64,000 bases of DNA from Leadbetterella sp040829825 (GCF_040829825.1 NZ_JBFOLH010000011.1), one strand, 5' to 3'; shown: positions 6,138 through 15,722, counted from the stretch's first letter. Notes: a model not told the origin generated them from the sequence alone. Program-made: numbers and translations.

Positions 6138-8534
6138 TTAAAAAATCTTCTGCCCCGAAAACTGCATGGCTTCGCCCTTACCGAAGCCGTAGCTGATGCC
6201 CAGGGTTACAAAACGCCCCTGCCGCCGGCGACTGTAGAGCTCAAAATCAGGCTGATGCATGACGGTTTCGAAGAACCGGGAAGCGAAGACATCGCGTATG
6301 CTCAGGTTAACGATAGCCCGGCCTTTAAACAGCTTGTTCCGGGCGCCCAGGTCCATATAGGCAGCTTGGGTCACATAGCCCTGTATGGTGCGGTAGCCCG
6401 AGCGGTAATTCCCGGTCAGCTCCAGGTCAAACCCGGCGGGCAGCTTTAGTTTGGAGGTGAGCCGGCTGGTGAACTGGTCCGCACTGAATTCGTAGACCGT
6501 GCTTTCGTAGGCGCCGTTCCGGGTAAAGTAATTGTAATTCAGGTCGGTGCTGAGCGATAAGCGGTTCCCGGGAGCGTATTTGGCATTCAGCTCCAGTCCG
6601 TTGGCTTTTCGCGTGCCGATATTGGCGGGGAGGGTGGTCCGGATATTGTTTTCCACCGTGGAAATGTCTTCTATGGCATCGGTAGTGTACCGGTGATAGG
6701 CGCCCAGGTTAATGCTGACGGCAGAAAAATCGTAGATTCCCGTAATTTCATAGGAGTCGGTATATTCCGGGGTAAGCAGGGGGTTCCCCATCTCGATGTT
6801 ATAGTTGTTCTGAATGCTGAAGAAGGGGTTAAGCTCCCACAGCCCCGGCCGGTAGATCCGCCGGGAGTAGCCCGCCTGTAAAGAAAGCTTCGATGTAAAC
6901 TTATAGGAGGTGTGCGCACTCGGGAACAGGTTAAGATACCTTTGACGGCTGGTTTCCCCGGTATTTTCAAGCCGGGTGTCCAGGAAGGTATTCTCTGCCC
7001 TCAGGCCCAGCTTTATCCCGGCTTTTTTGCCTTCATAGGCTCCCGTGGCGTAAGCGGCCAGTACGTCGAGGTCCATAACGAAAATATTAGCCAGGTGGGT
7101 GTCGGTCACCCAGCTATCGTCCTGCCGGTTTTGTACGGCAAAATCACTGGAAAGGTCGTTGAGCTGGTACTGGGCTCCGGTTTCCAGGGTCCACTCTTTG
7201 GAGAAAGGTTTAGTGTAATCGGCTTTGAAAATATATTCTGCTTCGCCGTAATCCGTGTGTGATTTCTGGTCGGTAAATGACGCTACGCCTTGTGAAAGCC
7301 GGTGTGTAAAATCAGAATACTGGTCTTTTGCAAAAAAGTTTCCCGTGGAAGAGATCAGCAGCTTGTGCTTCTCATCATCTTCAAAGCTTTTCTGGTACTG
7401 TGCGTCGTACTGCCATTTGGGGTTATCGGCCCGGGTAGATTCGTTTCGGGTCCAGCCGGATTGCGTCACGCCGGCATTTCTGAGCAAAAAGTGATTGTCA
7501 GAAGTCTGGGTTTCTTTCTCAAAGCCGAACAGCCCGGATACGGAGATCAGGTTAAGCTTGTTCAGGTTGTAATCGGCCCCCAGCACCAGGTTATAAAACT
7601 GCTCGTTCATCTTGCTGCTTCCCGAACTTTCCACCTCAGAATCTCCGCTGGTATTAACCGACCGGTACCCGGCCGGGAAGGTACGGTATCCCACGCCGAT
7701 CTGGCTGAATAAATTCAGCTTCGGGGTACGCCGGTTCAGGCTGAACCCCAGGCTGTGGTTATTGGGTATGCCGCCGTTCAGGGTAACCGAGCCGTTTACC
7801 CCGTTTTTATCTTCTTTTTTCAGGACAATATTAATGATCCCTGAGGTACCCTCTGCTTCGTATTTGGCCGAAGGGTTGGTGATGACTTCTATGCGGTCTA
7901 TCATATCGGCGGTAATGGAACCGAGCGCATTGCCGCCTTCGGAGGCCATCACAGAGGGTTTGCCGTTAATGAGGATGCGTACCCCCTGGCTGCCCCGGAG
8001 GCTGATCTGTCCCTGGATATTGACCGTTACAGAAGGCACATTATTCAATACCTCCAGTGCGCTGGCACCGGTGCTGCTGAGGTCCTGGCCTACGTTAAAG
8101 ACCCGTTTGTCGAGGTGAAACTCGGTTTGGGAGCGCTGCCCCCGTACATTCACCTCTGCCAGGGTTTGGGCATTCTGCTCCAGCAGTATTTCACCGAGGA
8201 GGATCTGCCCGTTCACCGCTTCCGGTAGCTTTATTTCCCGGGTTACAAAGCCGATAAAGCTGATTTCTATTAAAAACGGAGCCTGGGGAACCGTCACTTC
8301 GAACTCCCCGGTATCTGTGGCAGACGTTCCTGATATGATCGTATTATCCCGGTCTTTTAGAATTAAAGTGGCATATTCCACGGGGGCTTTGCCGGTACTT
8401 TCCAGCACTTTCCCTTTGACCGTTATATCTTTATTCTGACCTGAAGCAGGAGTGGATATGGCTAACAGAACGTATGCTGTAAGTACTGTAAGGATAAGCC
8501 AGACGGGTGTTCCGGCGGTTTGAGACGTATTCAT
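6138..8534 (-). CDS. TonB-dependent receptor, outer membrane beta-barrel family
   Basis: A 798-residue outer-membrane receptor. It has a hydrophobic signal segment (about residues 12-32, cleavage after PASG), a carboxypeptidase-regulatory-like beta domain (about 36-125), a plug domain (about 135-245, with SALEVLNNVPSV, LRGSQGVRILINGKP and MIDRIEVITNPSAKYEAEG) and a long beta-barrel ending in an aromatic-rich strand. The plug and barrel style is that of the OMP_b-brl_3 family common in Bacteroidota. The ligand cannot be read from sequence. It lies downstream, on the same strand, of a pair of ABC exporter-fold proteins, with a decayed AraC regulator beyond, a set-up typical of siderophore uptake. 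A promoter lies immediately upstream of the ATG. Confidence 0.9.
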   Translation of the reverse strand: MNTSQTAGTPVWLILTVLTAYVLLAISTPASGQNKDITVKGKVLESTGKAPVEYATLILKDRDNTIISGTSATDTGEFEVTVPQAPFLIEISFIGFVTREIKLPEAVNGQILLGEILLEQNAQTLAEVNVRGQRSQTEFHLDKRVFNVGQDLSSTGASALEVLNNVPSVTVNIQGQISLRGSQGVRILINGKPSVMASEGGNALGSITADMIDRIEVITNPSAKYEAEGTSGIINIVLKKEDKNGVNGSVTLNGGIPNNHSLGFSLNRRTPKLNLFSQIGVGYRTFPAGYRSVNTSGDSEVESSGSSKMNEQFYNLVLGADYNLNKLNLISVSGLFGFEKETQTSDNHFLLRNAGVTQSGWTRNESTRADNPKWQYDAQYQKSFEDDEKHKLLISSTGNFFAKDQYSDFTHRLSQGVASFTDQKSHTDYGEAEYIFKADYTKPFSKEWTLETGAQYQLNDLSSDFAVQNRQDDSWVTDTHLANIFVMDLDVLAAYATGAYEGKKAGIKLGLRAENTFLDTRLENTGETSRQRYLNLFPSAHTSYKFTSKLSLQAGYSRRIYRPGLWELNPFFSIQNNYNIEMGNPLLTPEYTDSYEITGIYDFSAVSINLGAYHRYTTDAIEDISTVENNIRTTLPANIGTRKANGLELNAKYAPGNRLSLSTDLNYNYFTRNGAYESTVYEFSADQFTSRLTSKLKLPAGFDLELTGNYRSGYRTIQGYVTQAAYMDLGARNKLFKGRAIVNLSIRDVFASRFFETVMHQPDFELYSRRRQGRFVTLGISYGFGKGEAMQFSGQKIF

Positions 8535-8539
8535 AGGTA

Positions 8540-8571
8540 CAAAAATAACACGAAACCAGGCATTTTGCCAA
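8540..8571 (-). promoter_or_regulatory. Bacteroidota promoter of the TonB receptor
   Basis: On the minus strand a TTG (8569-8571) lies 21 bases before TATTTTTG (8540-8547), a perfect TAnnTTTG -7 box. Transcription would begin at about 8533-8534, essentially at the A of the annotated ATG (8532-8534). Confidence 0.6.
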
Positions 8572-8605
8572 AAGAGATAGCTGCATTATTTATAATTAGT
8601 CTAAA

Positions 8606-10327
8606 CTATTTTACTTTCCAACCGCCGGACTTCTGCTGAATTTCCCATAACCTGCAATACGTACCCTGCCTGCCCAGCAGTTCACCGTGCGTGCCTCTTT
8701 CCATGATCTGTCCGTTATCCAGTACAATAATCTGCTGAGCGTTTTGTATGGTGGCCAGCTTATGGGCAATCACCACCACGGTTTTGGATTTCACCAGCTC
8801 CTGGATGGCCTTCTGGATGTATATTTCATTTTCAGGGTCGAGGCTGGCGGTGGCTTCGTCCAGTAAAACAATGGGTGCATCTTTCAGGAGGGCTCTGGCA
8901 ATACTGATGCGCTGCTTCTGTCCGCCGGAGAGCTTGCTGCCGCCTTCGCCCACTAACGTATCCATGCCATCCGGAAATTCCTGCACGAAATCCGGCACCT
9001 GGGCTTTGGCCGCGGCTTCCTGTATCTCTTCCCGGGTGGCATCGGGCTTCCCGATCCTGATGTTGTTATAAATGGTGTCGTCAAAAAGGTAGACCTCCTG
9101 GAAAACCTCGCTGATCAGCCGGTAAAACTTGTCCTGGTTGATGTGCCGGATATCCGTTCCGCCTATCCGGATGCTGCCTTCGTTCACATCCCAGAAGCGG
9201 GCAATGAGCGAGGCGATGGTGGTCTTGCCCGAGCCGGAATGGCCTACCAGCGCCAGCATGGATTTTTCGGGGATGGTAAAATCCAGGTGCTGAACCGTGG
9301 GCTTATCCAGGTACCCGAAGCTTACATTTTCAAATACGATATCATAGCTTTGCGGGAGCTCATCCCGGTCGGTTTCCATGGTGGGTTCTTCCAGCACGCC
9401 GATCACCCGGTTCAGGCTTTCGTTCATGTAGCGCAGCATCAGGTAATCTACCATCAGCACTTTCAGCGGGTTATACAGGTTGTAGCCCATGATCAGGAAA
9501 GTGATCAGCACCGGAACGGTGATGCTGTTTCCGCTCAGGTAGTACAATCCCAGCGCTACCATGCCCAGGAAGCATACCTCGAAAATGATGGTGGTGGTCA
9601 CTACGATCGGCCCGGGCAGGGCTTCCATCCGGATGCTCTTTTTGCGGAGGTCATCAAAAGCGGCTTCCAGCGCCTGGTGCCTCTGGCCGGTGAGCCCGTA
9701 CGACTTCAGGTGACGGATGCCCTGTACATATTCCAGGAATCTGGCTCCCACGTCATTGCGGGCAGCGATCTGCTTCTTAAAAAGCCGGCTGCCCAGGTAA
9801 TCGGCCAGCCACAGGAACGGGTAGATCAGCGGAACCGCCACCAGCAGGCAAAGAGCCAGCCGCCAGTCATAAACGAGCAGGAAAACCGATAATACCACGG
9901 TGCCGAAGACGGCAGCGGCCAGGTTACCCACGCTGTGGCCGAAAATGCTTTCAAAATTAGCCACGTCCTGCAGCACCACCGAGGCGATTTCGCCCGGGTC
10001 TTTTTTCTTGAAAAAGCCCAGTGAAAACTTCTGGATGCGGTTGCCCAGCAGGATCCGCAGGCGGGTAGACAGGTCATAAACCCAGATATTGGACCTGACC
10101 ATGGAGCGCGAAGCAATAAAAAACTGGATGACCAGCATAACGGCCATGAGGCCTGTCACCGACCAGACCCGGGTGATGTTGGGGTGTTCGGAAAACAACT
10201 CCCAAATAATCACCAGTAAAATGCCTGATGGCGCGGCCACAAAAAGACTGTGGGCGATTTCTCCTAAGGCTACCTCCCAGGTGCCTTTCCTATTAAACGA
10301 AGTAACGTATTTTAAATTCTTTATCAT
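8606..10327 (-). CDS. ABC transporter, permease plus ATPase (half-transporter B)
   Basis: A 573-residue half-transporter with a six-helix type IV/exporter-fold membrane domain (about 1-310) fused to an ATPase: Walker A GHSGSGKTT, signature LSGGQKQR, Walker B IVLLDEA and a switch His in IAHKLAT. I chose ATG 10325-10327 (MIKNLKYV), which overlaps the upstream gene's TGA as ATGA. The longer reading frame would start inside that gene. It should form a heterodimer with the product of 10324-12069. Such pairs next to a TonB receptor and an AraC regulator resemble the YbtP/YbtQ-PchH/PchI group that handles iron-siderophores; export of another compound is also possible. Confidence 0.88.
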   Translation of the reverse strand: MIKNLKYVTSFNRKGTWEVALGEIAHSLFVAAPSGILLVIIWELFSEHPNITRVWSVTGLMAVMLVIQFFIASRSMVRSNIWVYDLSTRLRILLGNRIQKFSLGFFKKKDPGEIASVVLQDVANFESIFGHSVGNLAAAVFGTVVLSVFLLVYDWRLALCLLVAVPLIYPFLWLADYLGSRLFKKQIAARNDVGARFLEYVQGIRHLKSYGLTGQRHQALEAAFDDLRKKSIRMEALPGPIVVTTTIIFEVCFLGMVALGLYYLSGNSITVPVLITFLIMGYNLYNPLKVLMVDYLMLRYMNESLNRVIGVLEEPTMETDRDELPQSYDIVFENVSFGYLDKPTVQHLDFTIPEKSMLALVGHSGSGKTTIASLIARFWDVNEGSIRIGGTDIRHINQDKFYRLISEVFQEVYLFDDTIYNNIRIGKPDATREEIQEAAAKAQVPDFVQEFPDGMDTLVGEGGSKLSGGQKQRISIARALLKDAPIVLLDEATASLDPENEIYIQKAIQELVKSKTVVVIAHKLATIQNAQQIIVLDNGQIMERGTHGELLGRQGTYCRLWEIQQKSGGWKVK

Positions 10328-12069
10328 GATATTACAAATTCTTTGGCTCGGATATGTGCATTCCACATGCGCTCATAAAGCGCACTGTTTTGAAGCAGGT
10401 CCTGGTGCTTTCCCTGTGCGCTTAGTTTCCCGTGATCAAATAGCAGGATCGTATCGGCTTCGGTGATGGTGCTCAGGCGGTGGGCAATGATCAGCACGGT
10501 CTTGTCTTTGATCAGCTCGCTGAAGGCCTGCTGTATCCGGTACTCGTTTTCCGGGTCGGCAAAGGCGGTGGCCTCGTCGAGGATCAGGATGGGGGCGTCT
10601 TTCAGGATGGCCCGGGCCAGCTGAAAGCGCTGCTGCTCACCACCGCTCAGGTGCACGCCCGACTGGCCGAACAGGGTATCGTATCCCCGGGGCAGGCTGA
10701 GGATCAGCTCGTGTATCTGCGCTGCTTTCGCCGCATTTTCCACCTCTTCCCGGCTTTTGTCCATGCCCATACGGATGTTTTCAAACATAGTCTGCTGGAA
10801 CATGAAACTGTCCTGGAAAACAAAAGACACCATCTGCATCAACTGCCCGGGCGGGTAGTCCCGGATGTCTTTCCCGCCAATGGAGATGCTTCCTTCGCTG
10901 ACGTCCCAGAAGCGGGACAACAGCTGCCCGATGGTGCTTTTGCCTGCACCTGAAGGCCCCACCAGCGCGGTGATGGTTTTCTCCGGTATTTCAAAGCTGA
11001 CGTTATGCAGCACCCGGTTCTGATCCTGGTAGGCGAACGACACATCGGCAAACCGGATACCGTAGCTTTCCGGGTTTTGCGGGGTGGTGCTTTCCGGCAG
11101 ATCTTCCTGGTGAAGCAGGCCGTCAATCTGTTCCACACCCCGGTTGATGATAGAAAGCTGCATCCCCATATTGCTCAGCACAAACAGCGGTTTGATATAG
11201 CCCGTCCCGAGGATCAGGAACAGTAGGAGAGTGGCCAGGGTAACCCCGTTCTGAAAATACAGGTACAGCCCCAGGGCCAGCACGGGCAGCATGGCATTGC
11301 TGGTAAAGCTCATAAAGATGGCAAAACCCGGCGTACTGATCTTCACCCAGTCGGCTACAAAGCTGTTAAAACGCTTCACGGCATTCCCGTATTTCTCAAA
11401 TGTTTCGGCCGATTGCCCGAAGATCTTCATGACCGGCATGGCCCGCACGTATTCTACGATACCGGCATTCATGTCTTCCAGCGACCGGTGGTAATTCTGT
11501 ATCTGTTCCCGGTTTTTTCCGCCATACATTTTGGGGATCAGAACCGCCAGCACCAGCAGGGGCACGAAGCTGATGGCTGCCAGCCGCCAATCCTGGGAAA
11601 ACAGGTAGATAATGGTGATCAGCGGCAGCGTTACCCCTTTCACAAAGTCGGGGATCTGGTGGGCAATGAAATTCTCGATACGCTCCACATCATCGGAAAG
11701 GATCTTCTTGAGGGCTCCGGAATTACGGTTGGTCAGGTAACCCATGGGCATTTTTCCTACTTTGTCGGTAATGTATCTCCGCAGCTCAAAAAGAATGTTG
11801 AAGGCGGCGATATGGGATAAAATTCCCGACAGGAACAGCACCAGCATACTCACCACGGCAGCAATAACCGCCCGGATAATATAGGTACGGATGAGCTCAA
11901 AATCTACGGTTTGGGTAGTGAGCTCCCGGATAATATAAAATACCAGCACATAGGGCACCAGGCTCAGGAGGGCGTGAATAACCGCCAACAGTCCGGAGGC
12001 CAGCAGCAGCCCTTTCTTCCTTCCCGCTATTTCGAGCAGGCGTGCAATGCCCGTTTTTCGTTTACTCAT
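10324..12069 (-). CDS. ABC transporter, permease plus ATPase (half-transporter A)
   Basis: A 581-residue half-transporter starting at ATG 12067-12069 (MSKRKTGIARLLEIAG). The 46 upstream codons of the open frame cross the promoter region and lack membrane logic. It has six membrane helices in about 20-310, and an ATPase with Walker A GPSGAGKST, signature LSGGEQQR and Walker B ILILDEATAFADPENE. The Ala-Phe-Ala in place of the usual S/T-A/S-x before the D-loop is characteristic of the YbtQ-like partner. It is translationally coupled (ATGA) to the second half-transporter. Substrate inferred only from context: siderophore or other small molecule. Confidence 0.88.
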   Translation of the reverse strand: MSKRKTGIARLLEIAGRKKGLLLASGLLAVIHALLSLVPYVLVFYIIRELTTQTVDFELIRTYIIRAVIAAVVSMLVLFLSGILSHIAAFNILFELRRYITDKVGKMPMGYLTNRNSGALKKILSDDVERIENFIAHQIPDFVKGVTLPLITIIYLFSQDWRLAAISFVPLLVLAVLIPKMYGGKNREQIQNYHRSLEDMNAGIVEYVRAMPVMKIFGQSAETFEKYGNAVKRFNSFVADWVKISTPGFAIFMSFTSNAMLPVLALGLYLYFQNGVTLATLLLFLILGTGYIKPLFVLSNMGMQLSIINRGVEQIDGLLHQEDLPESTTPQNPESYGIRFADVSFAYQDQNRVLHNVSFEIPEKTITALVGPSGAGKSTIGQLLSRFWDVSEGSISIGGKDIRDYPPGQLMQMVSFVFQDSFMFQQTMFENIRMGMDKSREEVENAAKAAQIHELILSLPRGYDTLFGQSGVHLSGGEQQRFQLARAILKDAPILILDEATAFADPENEYRIQQAFSELIKDKTVLIIAHRLSTITEADTILLFDHGKLSAQGKHQDLLQNSALYERMWNAHIRAKEFVIS

Positions 12070-12120
12070 GGATAAATCAAAGTTTATTAAGAATAATTCT
12101 AAATAATTTTTAAATTTGGG

Positions 12121-12128
12121 CAAATATA
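12121..12128 (-). promoter_or_regulatory. Probable -7 promoter box of the ABC pair
   Basis: TATATTTG on the minus strand matches the Bacteroidota TAnnTTTG box and lies about 52 bases before the chosen ATG (12067-12069). I see no convincing -33 element, so this is a moderate call. Confidence 0.4.
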
Positions 12129-12191
12129 GGAAAGCGGATGATGCCGGCAGGTGCGTTAGCGGGAGTATAATGTCCGCAAAACGGATTATTT

Positions 12192-12334
12192 GAAACAGAG
12201 AAGGCAAAACAGATGCTTACCCAGGACATGAGCATCGGGGAAGTGGCCCATATTTGAGGATATAAAAACCCGCGCCATTTTTCGGCCGCGTTTAAAGAAA
12301 ATTCGGTGTGCTGCCGAACCGGATCAGGCGCTGA
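12192..12334 (+). pseudogene. C-terminal remnant of an AraC-family regulator
   Basis: Frame 12192 onwards reads AKQMLTQDMSIGEVAHI, then a TGA where a Gly or Val codon is expected, then GYKNPRHFSAAFKEN. A frameshift then gives FGVLPNRIRR and a stop at 12332-12334. This is the second helix-turn-helix of an AraC protein (GYKNPxHFSxAFKxxFGxxP). It is divergent to the ABC pair, the usual position of PchR/YbtA-like siderophore regulators. The DNA-binding N-terminal portion and sensor domain are gone. Confidence 0.8.
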
Positions 12335-13048
12335 ATGAACAAACTAATTCGTATGCCAAAAGTAACTCCCGATTTATTTGAAGTGCTGAACGACCCCAAA
12401 GTGGAAGCCGTTCTGACCCGACTCTATAAAGATGCCGTAAAGCAGATCAATTCCGTTATCTGGCACCTCCTGCCCAAGGCATTTCAGCTCTTCGGCAAGG
12501 GCATCCATTGGAAAACGGAAAAGAACGTCCGCTTTTACGATGACAAATACATTCCTGTCGTTCCCCAGCAGGGCACGTTCCTGTATATGCAGGCCCGGGC
12601 CCTGAACGCTAAAAATATTTTAGAATTCGGTACATCATACGGTATCTCTACCCTGTACCTGGCCAAGGCGGCCAAAGACAATGGGGGGAAAGTCATCACT
12701 ACCGAATACCTGCCACATAAGGTGGCCGCAGCGAGGCAGAATTTTGAAGACGCCGGGCTGTCGGAGTACATTGAGCTCCGGGAAGGCGATGCCCTGGAAA
12801 CCTTGAAAAGCATCGATACTGAAATAGATTTTGTACTTCTGGACGGCTGGCCTGACCTGGTTTACCCGGTTTTCAAACTGATAGAACCCCGGTTGAAAAA
12901 AGGGGCAGTAATAGCCGTAGATGATGTGAAAGAATACAAACCCTCCATGCAGGATTACCTGGATTATGTGCGAAATCCTGAAAACGGGTATATTTCCACC
13001 ACCATTTATCCCAATAAAGGCACGGAGTTCACCGTAAAAGTAAAATGA
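12335..13048 (+). CDS. SAM-dependent O-methyltransferase-like protein
   Basis: A 237-residue class I methyltransferase. Motif I is ILEFGTSYGISTLYLA (about residues 90-105), the acidic end of strand 2 is TTEY, an acidic EGDALETL follows, and DFVLLDGWPDL and IAVDDV are typical of the catechol O-methyltransferase-like family. The ATG immediately follows the stop of the AraC remnant. A second ATG six codons in (12353, MPKVTPD) is an equally good start. No signal peptide. The substrate is not recognisable, and no obvious partner enzyme is nearby. Confidence 0.8.
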   Translation: MNKLIRMPKVTPDLFEVLNDPKVEAVLTRLYKDAVKQINSVIWHLLPKAFQLFGKGIHWKTEKNVRFYDDKYIPVVPQQGTFLYMQARALNAKNILEFGTSYGISTLYLAKAAKDNGGKVITTEYLPHKVAAARQNFEDAGLSEYIELREGDALETLKSIDTEIDFVLLDGWPDLVYPVFKLIEPRLKKGAVIAVDDVKEYKPSMQDYLDYVRNPENGYISTTIYPNKGTEFTVKVK

Positions 13049-13110
13049 AACGTACGCCCCGGGCAGCGCAATTGTTGAAAGAATGGCTTAAGAAATAATA
13101 CCAGGGCAGA

Positions 13111-13839
13111 TCAGTCGCATTTCCCGTCAGGGGTGCAGACCTGCCCTTCAATTACTTCTAATTGGGGTTCAGGATGGTCTTTCTGCCATTCGGAAAATGA
13201 CTTCTCCAGGGTTTGCAGAAAGAGTTCTGCGGGCTGGGCCCCGGAAACGGCATATTTACGGTTAAATACGAAAAACGGCACACCCGTAACGCCCAGTTGC
13301 CGGGCCTCCTGTATGTCCTGGTTTACCCGGTAAGCGTACTCGTCGTCGGTAAAAGCCGCCTGCAGTTCGCTTTCATCCAGGCCGGCTTCTTTGCCCAGCT
13401 GAGTCAGGGTGCTTATGTCGGCCACGTTTTTGCTTTCGGTAAAAAAGGCGCGGAACAACCTCTCTTCCATGGCGTCGCCCAGTCCTTTTGTTTTGGCAAA
13501 CTGGATCAGCCGGTGGGCTTTCATGGAATTAACGGTTACCGAATTATACAAATCGTATTCCAGGCCTACCTCTTTCGCATACCGGGTAACGTTTTCCAGC
13601 ATTCCTTTTACCTGCTCCGCATCCATTCCCTTGCGTTTAACCAGGTAGTCGAGGTGGGTTTCGGTGGCCGTTTCAGGAGCCGAAGGATCAAGCTGGAAGC
13701 TTTTCCAGACAATTTCCACGCGACTGCTGCCGGCAAATTTTTCCAATGCCGCCTCGTACTGGCGTTTGCCGATATAGCAAAACGGGCACATAATGTCACT
13801 CCATACTTCCACTTTCATTTTAGGTGCTACCGGTTCCAT
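13111..13839 (-). CDS. DsbA-family oxidoreductase, FrnE-like
   Basis: A 242-residue thioredoxin-fold protein with an inserted helical domain. The active site CPFC is at residues 18-21 (SDIMCPFCYIGK) and the cis-Pro loop is GVTGVPFFVFN near residue 190. No signal peptide, so it is probably cytoplasmic, as for FrnE proteins. A second Cys pair, CTPDGKC, sits at the extreme C-terminus (residues 235 and 241), comparable to the extra disulfide motif described in Deinococcus FrnE. Expected role is thiol-disulfide exchange or polyketide-type 2-hydroxychromene isomerase-like chemistry. It stands alone, divergent from the ABC pair at 13993-15722. Confidence 0.85.
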   Translation of the reverse strand: MEPVAPKMKVEVWSDIMCPFCYIGKRQYEAALEKFAGSSRVEIVWKSFQLDPSAPETATETHLDYLVKRKGMDAEQVKGMLENVTRYAKEVGLEYDLYNSVTVNSMKAHRLIQFAKTKGLGDAMEERLFRAFFTESKNVADISTLTQLGKEAGLDESELQAAFTDDEYAYRVNQDIQEARQLGVTGVPFFVFNRKYAVSGAQPAELFLQTLEKSFSEWQKDHPEPQLEVIEGQVCTPDGKCD

Positions 13840-13992
13840 GTCTTAAAATTTATGGTCATTACTGCTTACATAAATAACACCGGAACAAAGGAAATCATTC
13901 AAGTCCTCTTAAAAAGCCTTCCCGGGCAATGATAAGCAGATACCAGCATCCTGATCCGTTCGTTAATAAACATAATATGTATAACTACCCGT

Positions 13993-14628
13993 ATGCCGTT
14001 TGAAACGATTGCGTTAATGAATTACAGAAAGTATTTCGGTGCGAGAGAAATACTGAATATTCCTGAATTAAAGCTGAACAGGGGTATTCATTGGATCAGA
14101 GGGGAGAACGGGGCAGGGAAGAGCACACTGCTGCGCTCGGTAGCCGGTATCTGCAGCTTTAAAGGTACGATTGTTTTAAACGATACCATTGACCTGGTCA
14201 GAAATCCGGTAGAATACAGAAGGAAGGTCAATTTTGCAGAAGCGGAACCGCTTTTCCCGCCTTTCCTGACGGGAAACGACCTGTTTGAGCTTTTTTGCGA
14301 GACCAAATCGGCCGACAGACCCCGGGCGGAAGCCCTGACAGAACAGATGAAGATTGACTTCCTGGACGATCCGGTTTCCTCTTATTCCAGCGGGATGTTG
14401 AAAAAGCTTTCCCTGGTGCTCGCCTTCACGGGCCAGGCAGAGGTGATACTTCTGGATGAGCCCCTGATTACGCTTGACGGCGCTTCAACGGCTGTGGTGC
14501 TGGCATGGATCGAAGAATATTACAGGAGGTACAATACGTCGTTCCTGGTGACATCACACCAGGAAATTCCGCAAAGCTTATATACAAGCCAATGGTTAAT
14601 GGATAAAAAGACACTGCACCTTCTATGA
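13993..14628 (+). CDS. ABC transporter ATP-binding protein
   Basis: A 211-residue stand-alone ATPase with Walker A GENGAGKST (about 37-45), signature SSGMLKKL (about 131), Walker B VILLDEP and a switch His in VTSHQ. It is shorter than most ABC ATPases, especially after Walker A. Its stop overlaps the ATG of the next gene (ATGA), so the membrane protein at 14625-15722 is its partner. The signature SSGMLKKLSL is of the type found in the CcmA/ABC-2 group. The substrate is unknown. Confidence 0.85.
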   Translation: MPFETIALMNYRKYFGAREILNIPELKLNRGIHWIRGENGAGKSTLLRSVAGICSFKGTIVLNDTIDLVRNPVEYRRKVNFAEAEPLFPPFLTGNDLFELFCETKSADRPRAEALTEQMKIDFLDDPVSSYSSGMLKKLSLVLAFTGQAEVILLDEPLITLDGASTAVVLAWIEEYYRRYNTSFLVTSHQEIPQSLYTSQWLMDKKTLHLL

Positions 14629-15722
14629 TCAGATCCACCCGTGTCTTGTATAAGCTTTTTGTCAAAAGCTACTACCGGGCCCATGCCAGCCAGATACTCG
14701 TCTTCTTTACCCTTTTCGGGGTCTATTTCTTTTTTACCCCGGTATTGAAAGACTCCCTTCTCAGCTTTTCCGAGAAGGTCTATCATAACCTGCTGCTGAC
14801 CATATCTGTAGTGAGCGAGCCCCTGTTTGCAGGGCTTTTTGCCGTTTTTTTTGTGATCTTCCTGATCCGGGTAAATAAATATATAAAAGAGCTGCTGCCC
14901 GATCCGCAATATACTTTTTTGTTCTATAGCATAAATTCCCTGCAAAAAAGCCGGCAATTGCTTTGCTGGGTTTTGGTGAGCCTGGGCATTTCCCTGCCTT
15001 TCCTGGTTTTTATTGTTTTTTCAGTGGTGGTCGGCATTGTCAAAGGCTACTACCTTATACCCCTGGTGCTGCTGTGCCTGGCCGGTGTGGGTGTAACCAT
15101 TAATTCGGTGCTGCTGGTTAACCGGTTAAATTCTCCCCGGCATTTTGATTCTGCCTCATTTTTAAGCAGCTATATTACCGGCTGGAAGAAACCCCTGTTT
15201 GCGATGTTCCCGCTCTATGCAGCAGAAAAACTGACGGGTACATTCTTCCTGTCAAAATCACTCAGCTTACTGTTGATTTTTGCCGTTTATTTCCTGTTCC
15301 GGGAAGATATGAACAACTACCAGCTTAACGCGGTATGCGGATTACTGGCCGCGGTGTCGAATGCCTACCTTTTGTTTGAAGAAAACAGGTTTAACACTAT
15401 GTTTTTAAGCTTTTACAGGAACCTGCCCGTTCCGGCCTACCGGGTTTTTCTGCAAATCAGCTTCATGTGGATGCTGCTGCTGCTTCCCGAGATGATCGCC
15501 TTCGCCGCCCTGCCGGCTTACCGGGCCCCGTTGTTTTCGGTAGCCCTACTGCTCTTTTTCAGAGCGATTCTGCTGACGGTAACACAAGACTTTAAGCGGT
15601 ATTTTTATGGGGTTTTACTGCTGTTCCTGGTTCTGTTTATAGCTATCCTGTTTAAGGTATTTGGCCTGCTGGTCATCGTTTGTTTTGCAATTTCCTGTAA
15701 ATCGGTGTACTCAAACAGGTAA
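14625..15722 (+). CDS. Multi-spanning membrane protein, ABC permease partner
   Basis: A 365-residue integral membrane protein with about eight to ten hydrophobic segments, including QILVFFTLFGVYFFFTPVL near residue 25, LVSLGISLPFLVFIVFSVVV near 115 and a long hydrophobic C-terminal third. No domain is recognised. Translational coupling with the ATPase at 13993-14628 makes it the permease of a two-gene ABC system. It lacks the clear ABC2_membrane signature I would expect of GldF/NatB types. Function beyond transport cannot be stated. Confidence 0.7.
   Translation: MIRSTRVLYKLFVKSYYRAHASQILVFFTLFGVYFFFTPVLKDSLLSFSEKVYHNLLLTISVVSEPLFAGLFAVFFVIFLIRVNKYIKELLPDPQYTFLFYSINSLQKSRQLLCWVLVSLGISLPFLVFIVFSVVVGIVKGYYLIPLVLLCLAGVGVTINSVLLVNRLNSPRHFDSASFLSSYITGWKKPLFAMFPLYAAEKLTGTFFLSKSLSLLLIFAVYFLFREDMNNYQLNAVCGLLAAVSNAYLLFEENRFNTMFLSFYRNLPVPAYRVFLQISFMWMLLLLPEMIAFAALPAYRAPLFSVALLLFFRAILLTVTQDFKRYFYGVLLLFLVLFIAILFKVFGLLVIVCFAISCKSVYSNR

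Noticed and set aside
9143..9892. 249-codon plus-strand open frame
   Set aside because: Antisense to the ABC half-transporter, which has all ATPase motifs. The product has shadow composition (His/Gln/Val-rich).
12335..13048. Methyltransferase as part of a siderophore pathway with the ABC pair
   Set aside because: It is on the other strand and behind the broken AraC gene. No synthetase or other pathway gene is near.
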